A stretch of 64,000 bases of DNA from Paenibacillus chitinolyticus NBRC 15660. GTDB taxonomy: Bacteria; Bacillota; Bacilli; Paenibacillales; NBRC-103111. A program made the translations under genes and the position numbers. Positions within the stretch are counted from its first letter, which is position 1, and every line of letters begins with the position of its first letter. The DNA lies in the NCBI RefSeq assembly GCF_000739915.1, contig NZ_BBJT01000014.1, forward strand, positions 1 through 64,000, in the 5' to 3' direction. The notes under the pieces were generated by a model. It had not been told where the DNA came from. It ran no database searches and saw only the letters and a list, made by a program, of their open reading frames with translations. Of the stretch, positions 46,001 through 53,045 are shown piece by piece.

Positions 46001-46303
46001 AATAGCCGGCCACGCCGCCTTCGGGAAATACGGCGCGTGCAGGTTCACGAAGCAGCCGCCGGCCGCTTCGTTCAGGGCTTCGGCCAAGCCGTCGGCGCTG
46101 ACGAAGTTCCCTATACCCGCCAGGGTATCGGTCTGGAGTGCGGCGCCGGCAGCGTCCGTTAAGCCTGCGGCGGAGTCCGGCTGCCGAACCTCTTCCTTCA
46201 AGACCGGCACGGCCTGCCGGCCTGTTTTCACGGCTGTCTGGTCTGCTGTGCTTATCGGAAACGACGGATCATAGAAAACAACGACCGGCTGATTTACGCT
46301 CAT
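43004..46303 (-). CDS. Large clan GH-A glycoside hydrolase (GH5/GH42-like), specificity unknown
   Basis: About 1099 residues, no signal peptide. The first 420 residues are beta-rich and non-catalytic. A (beta/alpha)8 barrel follows, with the acid/base in WDLINEPS (Glu near 535) and the nucleophile in NLVQETGIMY (Glu near 701), the two-glutamate layout of clan GH-A. A beta-galactosidase-trimerisation-like Rossmann domain follows (GPVKLILLPSAHNVDDQAM) and a beta C-terminal part. The Met at 46303 overlaps the GH125 stop in ATGA, which fixes the start; the frame is open upstream. A beta-mannosidase, beta-galactosidase or related activity is possible. A Gly/Ala/Thr-rich linker (GAATGAATG) is present near residue 960. 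Confidence 0.8.
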   Translation of the reverse strand: MSVNQPVVVFYDPSFPISTADQTAVKTGRQAVPVLKEEVRQPDSAAGLTDAAGAALQTDTLAGIGNFVSADGLAEALNEAAGGCFVNLHAPYFPKAAWPAILGFLSRGGSLISVGGAPFKHPVRREGGEWHVEAEQTAYHQELHIHEALRVDASSAAELSASDTVPLLAGQESLFSVADTWNLVPHVTKTSDLPHQMGSAGPMSTQIYPLLKGTTAEGREVSAPVVLWENSRGKFEGSRWLFVNQPLRAQFWEQGGAAALKQWTEFCAAGVTELWLKPNYASYEAGERPQLTLQTQRMTRVNGAGRVKKAENWTFSITVEHESTSDRWTCELQQEVTGEFGLVRIPVPLDIRSGLYRVECRAESASGEIRNLRQGFWGLDAGLLAEGRPIGRDRDYFIQDGRPLPVVGMTYMTSDVARKFLFLPNAAVWDRDMAQMARAGINWIRTGIWTAYRNIMQVDGHVSEDVLRAIDAFLMTAKKHGLQVTFTFFSFTPETWEGVNPYLDPQSVEAQKRFIRSIVSRHRNTKNVDWDLINEPSMFEPEKIFSDGPRSCRDPFEKAAFIEWLRERHGSVEALQERWNMSPEQLPDFAAAVVPEAEEINFDVQDMHRGKKGTRWLDYCLFSMDMHNRWAKELYETIKEQCPDHLVTVGQDEALGAQRPSPFFYEEAVDYTTVHSWWLNDQLLWDGIFAKTADKPNLVQETGIMYVETPDGRAKRTETELRNLLERKYAYAFATGGAGAVHWIWNTNFYMDNANESHIGALRADGTEKPEADVSYDFGTFMAGIRDLFRERKLEDIVAVFPYSNDFSNRKLAFDATTRLTRVLAYQLNQPFRAASEYHLDALEQGPVKLILLPSAHNVDDQAMAELVEFVKRTGAVLLATGPLGIDAYWRETARLDDVLGSGKLANVRREEMLSIGGSLQPVSFGQRRIAETVKEIRLNDAGKEGRIGAGAATGAATGVTGQEASSPQGDAVVDIPLGKGRLIWSPLPVELNERTEAVAELYRYALEAAGCESGLEWRRGGNLPGVYGRKISFKEGSLFVFVSEFAWDAPVEVKDTETGTVYSFLLEKERSVLFATDSAGKLLAVYRPDEVQIGVGSE

Positions 46304-47619
46304 AGCAGCCCGTCCTTCATCGCCCGGTAAACGAGCTGGGAGAACAGGCTGTTCGACCACGCGAACCAGGTTCTCGTGAACGTGTTCGGATCGTCGGCAT
46401 GGAAGCCCTCGTGCATAAAGCCCGTATCCGCGTCAGTCGCTTCCAGCATCGCGATCATCTCCAGCTTCTCCTCCGCCGTCGTGGCGGTCAGTCCCTGCAT
46501 GGACAAAGCCATGTGCCAGATATAGCCCGGCGGCGTGTGCGGGCTGCCGATTCCTTTTGCCGCGGTCCCTTCGTAGTAGAACGGATTCTCTTTGCTGAGG
46601 GCGAAGCGTCTCGTGTTCTGGTAGATAGGATCGTCCGCATTCACATACCCGAGGTACGGAATGGACATGAGTCCCGGCGTACCCGCATCGTCCATCAGGC
46701 AGTAGTTGCCGAAGCCGTCCGTCTCGTACGCGTAGATCGGCCCGAATTCGGGGTGGCGGTAAATGCCGTACAGTTGAATTCCGTGGTCGATATCGGCTTC
46801 AAGGTCTTTCAGCTCTTTCAGGAACTCCATATCGCGGAAAACCCACTCGGCGAATTCCTCCATATGGCGAAGCGCCACTACGGCGAACATATTGGCCGGA
46901 ATGTTGTAATGGAAGTCGCAGGCATCGTCGCTGGAACGGAAGCCGGACCAGACCATGCCCGTATAATTGACCGGCATCCCCAGGCCGCTGTTGCGGAGCG
47001 AATCGGTCGGAATGCCGTTGTCGCGCGTGAAGCGGTAAGGAGACTGTTCGAAGTGGCACTGCTCGGTTTTGAACAGCTCGACGATTTTACGCATCGCGCT
47101 TTTAAAGCCCGCATCGAAAATGTCCGTCAGTTCGGTTTCCTTCCAGTACGCGTAGGCCAGACGCATCGAGAAGCAGAGCGAATCAAGCTCGAATTTGCGC
47201 TCCCACACCCACGGGGACATGTCCGTAATGTCGGTGGTGTTCCAGTGCCAGTCGTTGGCGGATTCGTTGAACGCGTTCGCGTACGGGTCGATGTGGATGT
47301 AAGCGATATGGCGCTTGATCAGGCCGCCGATAATACGCTGCAGATCCTTGTCTTCTTTGGCAAAAGGCACATATTGGATCACCTGCTCGACCGAATCACG
47401 CAGCCAGGAGGCCGGGATGTCTCCGGTAATGACGAAGGTGGTGCCGTCATCCAGCAGTTTCGTCGTCGTTTCCAGTGTGTTCGGGAAACAGTTCTTGAAC
47501 AGCTGAAGAAGTTTCGGGCGGTGCGCCAGCTTTTCTTCGGCTTCCTTTAATACTTCCTGGATGGCCTGCGGGAGCTCCAGCTTAGGCATCGGAATTTTGG
47601 GCAGTCTGAATTGTTCCAT
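46300..47619 (-). CDS. Exo-alpha-1,6-mannosidase, glycoside hydrolase family 125
   Basis: The 439-residue protein has the GH125 (formerly DUF1237) signature blocks FPNTLETTTKL, VITGDIPASWLRDSVEQV, NESANDWHWNTTDITDM, FRSSDDACDFHYNIPANMFA and FTRTWFAWSNSLFSQL. GH125 enzymes are metal-independent inverting exo-alpha-1,6-mannosidases of the (alpha/alpha)6 fold. No signal peptide, hence intracellular. GGAGGA precedes the ATG. It couples translationally to the clan GH-A gene. Together with GH38 this points to breakdown of alpha-mannan or N-glycan-type oligosaccharides. Confidence 0.93.
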   Translation of the reverse strand: MEQFRLPKIPMPKLELPQAIQEVLKEAEEKLAHRPKLLQLFKNCFPNTLETTTKLLDDGTTFVITGDIPASWLRDSVEQVIQYVPFAKEDKDLQRIIGGLIKRHIAYIHIDPYANAFNESANDWHWNTTDITDMSPWVWERKFELDSLCFSMRLAYAYWKETELTDIFDAGFKSAMRKIVELFKTEQCHFEQSPYRFTRDNGIPTDSLRNSGLGMPVNYTGMVWSGFRSSDDACDFHYNIPANMFAVVALRHMEEFAEWVFRDMEFLKELKDLEADIDHGIQLYGIYRHPEFGPIYAYETDGFGNYCLMDDAGTPGLMSIPYLGYVNADDPIYQNTRRFALSKENPFYYEGTAAKGIGSPHTPPGYIWHMALSMQGLTATTAEEKLEMIAMLEATDADTGFMHEGFHADDPNTFTRTWFAWSNSLFSQLVYRAMKDGLL

Positions 47620-47814
47620 GGCTTCGGTTCCTCCAATAATTTCCCAGTTTGTCTGCTAGTTTACTCGATTTATCACGTTTCTTATATGTGTAGGTTTTGA
47701 CCCGGTATGTCGCTTCTGCTCTTATGCTGCGAAAAGCGGCATCGGGCGGTCGTTTCGCCCTCTATGCAGGAGCGGCCCCGCATGCTGCAGGGCCGCCTGT
47801 GCACTGCGTTCGGC

Positions 47815-48735
47815 CTATTCTTTTACGGCGCCGATCGTCAGGCCTTGAATGAAGTAACGCTGGAAGAACGGATACGCGAGAATAATCGGTCCGGTCGCCA
47901 AGACGACCATCGCCATCCGCGACGTATCCTGCGGCAGCGACTGCAGCACGCCCATCCCGAGCGACGGGTTGTTCGTGTTCTGCAGCAGAAACTGCATGCT
48001 GTTCTCGATCCGCATCAGCATCGATTGGAGCGGAACCAGCTTCGGATCGTCGATGTACAGAAGCGCGTTGAACCAGTCGTTCCAGTAGCCCAGCGTACTG
48101 AACAGGCCGATCGTCGCCATACCGGGCAGAGCCAGCGGCATGACGAGCTTGTAGAAGATCTGGAATTCGCCCGCGCCGTCGATTTTACCGGATTCGACAA
48201 TCGCGTCCGGCACCGAGGTGCTGAAGAACGTCCGCATAATCATGATGTAGAAGGCGTTCCCCGCCAAGGGCAGAATGAGTGCCCACAGCGAATCTTTCAT
48301 GCCGAGCAGTTGGGTTACGACGATGTACGTCGGTACCATACCGCCGTTGAACAGCATCGTGAAGAAAGCGAAAAATCCGAAGAAATTGCGGTATTTGAAC
48401 GTTTTACGCGAAATGGCATAAGCGAACAGCGCCGTCATGATGACGGAGATAACGGTCCCGACAATCGTGACGAGAATCGTGACGCCGTACGAGCGGAGAA
48501 GCTGATCGCCCGCTTTGAACAAATAACGGTAAGCCTCCAGGCTCCATTTTTCCGGGATAAGCTGATAGCCGTTGGCGGCCAGTGTCGTTTCATCCGTGAA
48601 GGAGATGATCGTAACGAACAGGAACGGAAAGACGCAGGCAAAAGCGAACAAGGCTGCAATCAGGTTAAAGACAACGTTCCAGACGGTCGGGAGCTGATGA
48701 AAATCGCGGCTTTTTTTTCTCGTTTGGGCTTGCAC
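47815..48735 (-). CDS. Carbohydrate ABC transporter permease (LplC/YtcP-like)
   Basis: A 306-residue permease with six spans and the inner-membrane coupling loop ESGKIDGAGEFQIFYKLVMPLALPGMAT (EAA motif). The GTG at 48735 lies eight bases after GGGGG, whereas a TTG at 48741 would be too close, so I choose the GTG. The LplC/YtcP group handles complex oligosaccharides in Paenibacillus and Bacillus. Partner of the next permease. Confidence 0.88.
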   Translation of the reverse strand: MQAQTRKKSRDFHQLPTVWNVVFNLIAALFAFACVFPFLFVTIISFTDETTLAANGYQLIPEKWSLEAYRYLFKAGDQLLRSYGVTILVTIVGTVISVIMTALFAYAISRKTFKYRNFFGFFAFFTMLFNGGMVPTYIVVTQLLGMKDSLWALILPLAGNAFYIMIMRTFFSTSVPDAIVESGKIDGAGEFQIFYKLVMPLALPGMATIGLFSTLGYWNDWFNALLYIDDPKLVPLQSMLMRIENSMQFLLQNTNNPSLGMGVLQSLPQDTSRMAMVVLATGPIILAYPFFQRYFIQGLTIGAVKE

Positions 48736-48765
48736 AGCCAATTCCCCCTTTCACATGCTGATCTG

Positions 48766-49704
48766 TTAGAACAAGGCATTCTCTTTGTTGAATTTGCGTA
48801 CGATGTAGTTCGAGGTAATGACGAGAATAAATCCGACTAGGGACTGGTACAGACCTGCGGCAGTGCTCATGCCGATTTCACCGGTCGTTTTGAGGCCGCG
48901 GTATACATACGTGTCGATAACGTTCGTCACGGAGTAGAGCGTGCCCGAATCTCTCGGAACCTGATAGAAGAGACCGAAGTCGGCATAGAAAATGCGGCCG
49001 ATCGCCAGCAGCGTCAGAATCGTCATCAGCGGCTTCAGCATCGGGATCGTAATGTGGATGATCTGCTGCCATTTGCTTGCGCCGTCGATCATGGCTGCTT
49101 CGTACAGGGATTTGTCGATCCCCATAATGGCGGCCAAGTAAACGACGCTGTTGTAGCCGACGGATTTCCACAGGAACACCAGGATGATAATCAGCGGCCA
49201 GTAGGTCGGGTTGTTGTACCACTGGGTAGGATCTACGCCGAACATGGCGCCGACTTTATTCACGAGACCTTTGTCGAAGCTGAGGAAGCTGAATACGAAA
49301 TAGCCGACGATGACCCAGGACAGAAAGTACGGGAGGAACATGCCGGTCTGATATATTTTGGCGAGCCGTTTATTTACGATTTCGGATAGTACGATAGCCA
49401 GCAGGACCGCAAGGACCAGACCGACGATAATAAACACGGAGTTATAAAGCAAAGTATTGCGCGTAATGATGTAAGCGTCGTTCGTACTGAACAGGAACTT
49501 GAAGTTTTGCAGGCCGACCCACTTGCTCTCGACTATGCTGGCCCAGAAGCCGTCCCGGCTGTACCGGTATTGTTTGAACGCAACGACCATACCTGCCATC
49601 GGCAGATAGGAGAAGAACAGGAACCAGATCGTGCCTGGCAGTACCATGAGAAGGAGTGCTTTGTTTTTGTTGATGTCTTTGAAGAAATTCGTAATCCTTG
49701 TCAC
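48766..49704 (-). CDS. Carbohydrate ABC transporter permease (LplB/YteP-like)
   Basis: A 312-residue permease with an N-terminal Lys-rich segment, six spans and the coupling motif EAAMIDGASKWQQIIHITIPMLKPLM. It starts at a GTG behind AAGGGGTG. The LplB/YteP group pairs with LplC/YtcP permeases. No ATPase gene is in the locus; such systems commonly share the MsmX-type ATPase encoded elsewhere. Confidence 0.88.
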   Translation of the reverse strand: MTRITNFFKDINKNKALLLMVLPGTIWFLFFSYLPMAGMVVAFKQYRYSRDGFWASIVESKWVGLQNFKFLFSTNDAYIITRNTLLYNSVFIIVGLVLAVLLAIVLSEIVNKRLAKIYQTGMFLPYFLSWVIVGYFVFSFLSFDKGLVNKVGAMFGVDPTQWYNNPTYWPLIIILVFLWKSVGYNSVVYLAAIMGIDKSLYEAAMIDGASKWQQIIHITIPMLKPLMTILTLLAIGRIFYADFGLFYQVPRDSGTLYSVTNVIDTYVYRGLKTTGEIGMSTAAGLYQSLVGFILVITSNYIVRKFNKENALF

Positions 49705-49757
49705 ACCCTATCACCCCTTTTGAGAAATAATTCGAAGCCGGTAACGCTTGCGAGCAT

Positions 49758-49792
49758 AAAAAATCAGGCGAATGCGGGAAACATTCGCCTAA
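49758..49792 (-). terminator. Hairpin between the binding-protein and permease genes
   Basis: Minus strand AGGCGAATG and CATTCGCCT pair around a short loop, followed by six T. Such partial terminators or stabilising stems after the solute-binding-protein gene let it be made in excess over the permeases. Confidence 0.8.
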
Positions 49793-49808
49793 TCCGATTC
49801 TGATTCTC

Positions 49809-51278
49809 TTACTTCTTGGAAGCTTTCCACTCGTCGATTTGACGCTGAGCTTCGGCCATAATTTTATCCAGACCCGCGGCTTTCATTTTCTCGTTAGCCT
49901 GCGGAAGGTATTGATTCGGATCTACCGTACCGGTCATCAGTGAAGTCCAGAAAGCTTCCTTCACGTTCTGTACGGCGGCGATTTCAGTTGTCACTTTCGA
50001 AGTGTCGAAGTTAAAGCCGAGCAGCGGAGCCGGTTTGCCCGCATCATTGAACTTCTTGAACTCGTCCCACTTGTTAGCAGGGTCTTCTTTGTTCAGGTAC
50101 GTGATAATGACGCTGCCGAGCGAGAACGTCGGCATGTCGTAGTTCTTCGCATCCGGAAGGTTTTCCATCACGTTGTCGCCGATTTTCTTGTAGTGCACGC
50201 CTTCGATACCGGAATCCACCATGTTGCGGAGCTTCGGATCGGTATTCAGCAGGTTCAGGAATTCCATCGCTTTCTCCGGATACTTGGAGTTGGCGGAAAT
50301 CGCCTGCATGGAACCCATTACGGACCAGTTGAAGATAGTGGACGGACCGGCCGGAGTCGATACAACCGGATAGCCGTAGCTTGCGGACCATTGGTTGTCG
50401 GCGAAAGGCTGGTTGGTCGCTTTGTCCGCGAACCATTTGCCCGTTGCTTGAACGTCGCTCAGCGAGTTCAGTGTAGCCGCTTCAGTCGGGATGTAGCCGG
50501 CTTTATAGTACTTGTTCATCGTTTGAAGCGCTTGTTTCATTTCAGGTGTATCAAAAACGTTAACGACTTTCAGGTCCGTGCTGTCGAGCTTGACGGCCAT
50601 CGGCATTTTTTCGATGACATAGTCGTAAGGAACGTACAGGCCGAAGTTTTTGTCCGCCGCCAGCGGGAATACGTTCGGTTCTTTTTCCTTGATCGTCTTA
50701 AGCAGCGGCTCCAGGCTTTCCAGCGAGTTCACGTTGGAGATATCCAGGTTGTACTTGTCGAGCAGTTGCTTGTTGAAGCGCCATACTTCCTGTGCCGGAA
50801 GCTCTTTGTTAGCCGGAATACCGTAGTTGTGTCCGTCTACTTTGGAGCCTTCGAGGAACGCCGGGTCGAGAGCGTCTTTAATGCCTTTGCCTTGTTTATT
50901 CAAGAGGTCGTCGATCGCCAGGAATGCGCCTTTTCTTGCATTCTGGACATAATCGAATGCCCACGAAGAGGTAAACATGATATCGATCGGCTCACCGGAA
51001 GCGGCCATCACTTGCATCTTCTGCGAGTAGTCGCCGAAATCGATTTGTCTCATTTTGACGGTAACGCCGATTTTCTCTTTCGTGTACTTGCTGACTTCTT
51101 CCATGACACGGTCCGTGTCTTTCTGCGGAGTCCCGATCGTGTACCAGATCAGTTCAACCGGCTTATCGGATGTACCTTCGGCTTGCTTGCCGTCTTTGCC
51201 GCCGCAGGCGCTGAGCACCAGAGTAAACGTAAGCAGCATGGCAAGTACGACAGCCAAACTTTTCTTGCTTCTTTTCAT
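49809..51278 (-). CDS. Extracellular oligosaccharide-binding lipoprotein (LplA-like)
   Basis: A 489-residue lipoprotein with signal peptide and lipobox VLSAC (Cys25), a Gly/Lys/Ser linker and a two-lobe binding fold (for example LIWYTIGTPQKDTDRVMEEVSKY, then WAFDYVQNARKGAFLAIDDLL). The C-terminus (MKAAGLDKIMAEAQRQIDEWKASKK, DUF3502-like) is typical of Paenibacillus binding proteins of the LplA/YtcQ class. The Met at 51278 follows GGGGAGG; an ATG at 51311 is less likely. First gene of the transporter operon, with a CcpA-like site upstream. Confidence 0.88.
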   Translation of the reverse strand: MKRSKKSLAVVLAMLLTFTLVLSACGGKDGKQAEGTSDKPVELIWYTIGTPQKDTDRVMEEVSKYTKEKIGVTVKMRQIDFGDYSQKMQVMAASGEPIDIMFTSSWAFDYVQNARKGAFLAIDDLLNKQGKGIKDALDPAFLEGSKVDGHNYGIPANKELPAQEVWRFNKQLLDKYNLDISNVNSLESLEPLLKTIKEKEPNVFPLAADKNFGLYVPYDYVIEKMPMAVKLDSTDLKVVNVFDTPEMKQALQTMNKYYKAGYIPTEAATLNSLSDVQATGKWFADKATNQPFADNQWSASYGYPVVSTPAGPSTIFNWSVMGSMQAISANSKYPEKAMEFLNLLNTDPKLRNMVDSGIEGVHYKKIGDNVMENLPDAKNYDMPTFSLGSVIITYLNKEDPANKWDEFKKFNDAGKPAPLLGFNFDTSKVTTEIAAVQNVKEAFWTSLMTGTVDPNQYLPQANEKMKAAGLDKIMAEAQRQIDEWKASKK

Positions 51279-51446
51279 GTGTGTATCCTCCCCTTGAAAT
51301 AAATCCGCCATCTCTGCACGAACAGGGCAGACGGCTTTTCTACGCGATCTTCTGCTCTATTCATTGTGCGGAACCGGGAAATGCCCTATGCATGGGGCTT
51401 TAGGCCGCTGTCCGCTTGCTTCGAGGACTATCTTTACTGTACGTGA

Positions 51447-51460
51447 TGAAAGCAGTTTCA
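51447..51460. promoter_or_regulatory. Likely cre (CcpA-binding) site
   Basis: TGAAAGCAGTTTCA differs by one base from the cre consensus TGWAANCGNTNWCA and is nearly palindromic. On the minus strand it overlaps a possible -35 (TTGAAA) upstream of the binding-protein gene, so glucose repression of mannoside uptake is expected. Confidence 0.65.
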
Positions 51461-51492
51461 AATAGAAGAGAAATTAAAGTTATCGTGTCTAA

Positions 51493-51535
51493 AATAAAGA
51501 AAAGAGACTGCCCGCGGCCATCCGCTAGAGCAGTC
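51493..51535 (-). terminator. Terminator at the 3' end of the response-regulator gene
   Basis: GACTGC and GCAGTC arms, with inner CGG/CCG pairing, are followed by a T-rich tract on the minus strand. The 5' arm lies inside the last codons of the regulator. Confidence 0.65.
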
Positions 51536-53045
51536 CCTTGAAATCCGTAGGTGAGATTCCCACATATTTCTTAAATTGTTTGTAAAAGTAACCCGTTTCC
51601 CAGTAGCCCACATTCCGGGCGATTTCATGCACTTTCAGATGCGTCGTTTTCAGCTGTTCCTTCGCCTTCTCGATCCGGTATTTGTTGATATATTCCGTAA
51701 AAGTTTCGCCTGTCTCCCTGTGAAACAACTGGCCCAGATAGACGGGATGGATATTGTACAGCGCGCCCAGCGCTTTCAGCGAAAGCTCTTCGGCATACGA
51801 TTCGTCGATGTAATTGAGCACCTGCTGGACGACCGGGCTCTTGATATCCCGGATCAGCGAATCGACCGTAAGCCCCGCCACGTCCTGGACGGCCTTGATC
51901 AGCTCACGCAGGGTGCCCGCCTGCCGCACTTTCTCGAAACCTTCCTTGTACAGCTCGGTTTCCTCCACGTGCTTGATCTCTTTGAGCGCCATTTTGAAAA
52001 GAATAATCACTTCCATGGCGATATCCTGAATGTCCCCGGGGGTGACACCCTCCAGCGTCTGCATCTCCTCGAAATCTTCTTCGATGCGCAGGAGAAGCTT
52101 CTCCCGGTCTTTGGCCATGATCAGCTTCGTATATTCGCTCCAGTCAATCGGGAACGTCGCTTTCCCCGCATCTTTACCCGAAGGCAGGTCGCTGTAGTCG
52201 ATGAGGCCGTGCTCCGGGTACAGCAGGAAATATTCCTGCGCCTTCTTCGCGTGCCGGTAGCTGAGCGGGGCCTGATCGGGGAGCGGCTGCACGCTTCCAA
52301 TGGAAGTGCGGATGGGCTGGTACGTCGTAAGCCGGTCCAGCAGCTCCTCGATAGTGCCGATCATCTCGCGCTTGCCTTCTTCGGGATCGTCCATGACGAA
52401 AAGGATCACGAGGTCTCCGTCCACATCCCGGAACGGGATGATCGACTCGTTGTATTTCATCTGCCGCGAAATCAGCTCGAACACCTGGACGAAGTTCTCT
52501 TCCAGCCGCATCACCGCGGCGGCCATGAACGGCTTGTCCATCTCGATGCCGAGCAGATCGGCCCGCTCCCTGTACTCGCCGGACGCAATCTGCTCCGTCA
52601 GCCAGCGGTGCATCATGTTATCCTTCAAAATCTGCACGCCGTATTCGTTGAACAGGCGTTCCGATTTTGAAGCGTTCAGCTTCTCCACCGTATTATCCAG
52701 CGTCGCTTTCAGCTCGTCCAGATTAATCGGCTTCAGCAAATAATTTTCGATGCCGAGCCGGATACATTCTTTCAGATACACAAAATCGTTAAACCCGCTG
52801 AGGACCACCACCTTCAGGTCGGGATGAAACTCACGCGCCCCGCGGATCAGATCAAGCCCGTTCATAACCGGCATCGAAATGTCCGTGATCAGAAGATCCA
52901 CCGGCGTCTTCTTCAGCGCCTCCAGCGCCTCCCGGCCGTTCTCGGCCTGGCCCACAATTTCGAGCCCGAACGAGGACCAGTCTATAATGTCGTAAAGCCC
53001 TTCGATAATAAACGGCTCGTCATCCACCAGAAATACTCTATACAT
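51525..53045 (-). CDS. YesN-type response regulator (receiver plus AraC helix-turn-helix)
   Basis: The 506-residue protein begins VFLVDDEPFIIEG, has the phospho-acceptor Asp in DLLITDISMPVMNG and Lys in YLLKPINLDE, a middle region with GGDEF-like or linker character, and a C-terminal AraC-type DNA-binding domain (ELSLKALGALYNIHPVYLGQLFHRETGETFTEYIN). Its start overlaps the kinase stop by eight bases. It should activate the adjacent mannoside transporter operon when phosphorylated. Confidence 0.9.
   Translation of the reverse strand: MYRVFLVDDEPFIIEGLYDIIDWSSFGLEIVGQAENGREALEALKKTPVDLLITDISMPVMNGLDLIRGAREFHPDLKVVVLSGFNDFVYLKECIRLGIENYLLKPINLDELKATLDNTVEKLNASKSERLFNEYGVQILKDNMMHRWLTEQIASGEYRERADLLGIEMDKPFMAAAVMRLEENFVQVFELISRQMKYNESIIPFRDVDGDLVILFVMDDPEEGKREMIGTIEELLDRLTTYQPIRTSIGSVQPLPDQAPLSYRHAKKAQEYFLLYPEHGLIDYSDLPSGKDAGKATFPIDWSEYTKLIMAKDREKLLLRIEEDFEEMQTLEGVTPGDIQDIAMEVIILFKMALKEIKHVEETELYKEGFEKVRQAGTLRELIKAVQDVAGLTVDSLIRDIKSPVVQQVLNYIDESYAEELSLKALGALYNIHPVYLGQLFHRETGETFTEYINKYRIEKAKEQLKTTHLKVHEIARNVGYWETGYFYKQFKKYVGISPTDFKGLL

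Noticed and set aside
40670-46162. Long plus-strand frames opposite the GH38 and clan GH-A genes.
   Set aside because: Antisense shadows of well-supported glycosidase genes, without start signals or known domains.
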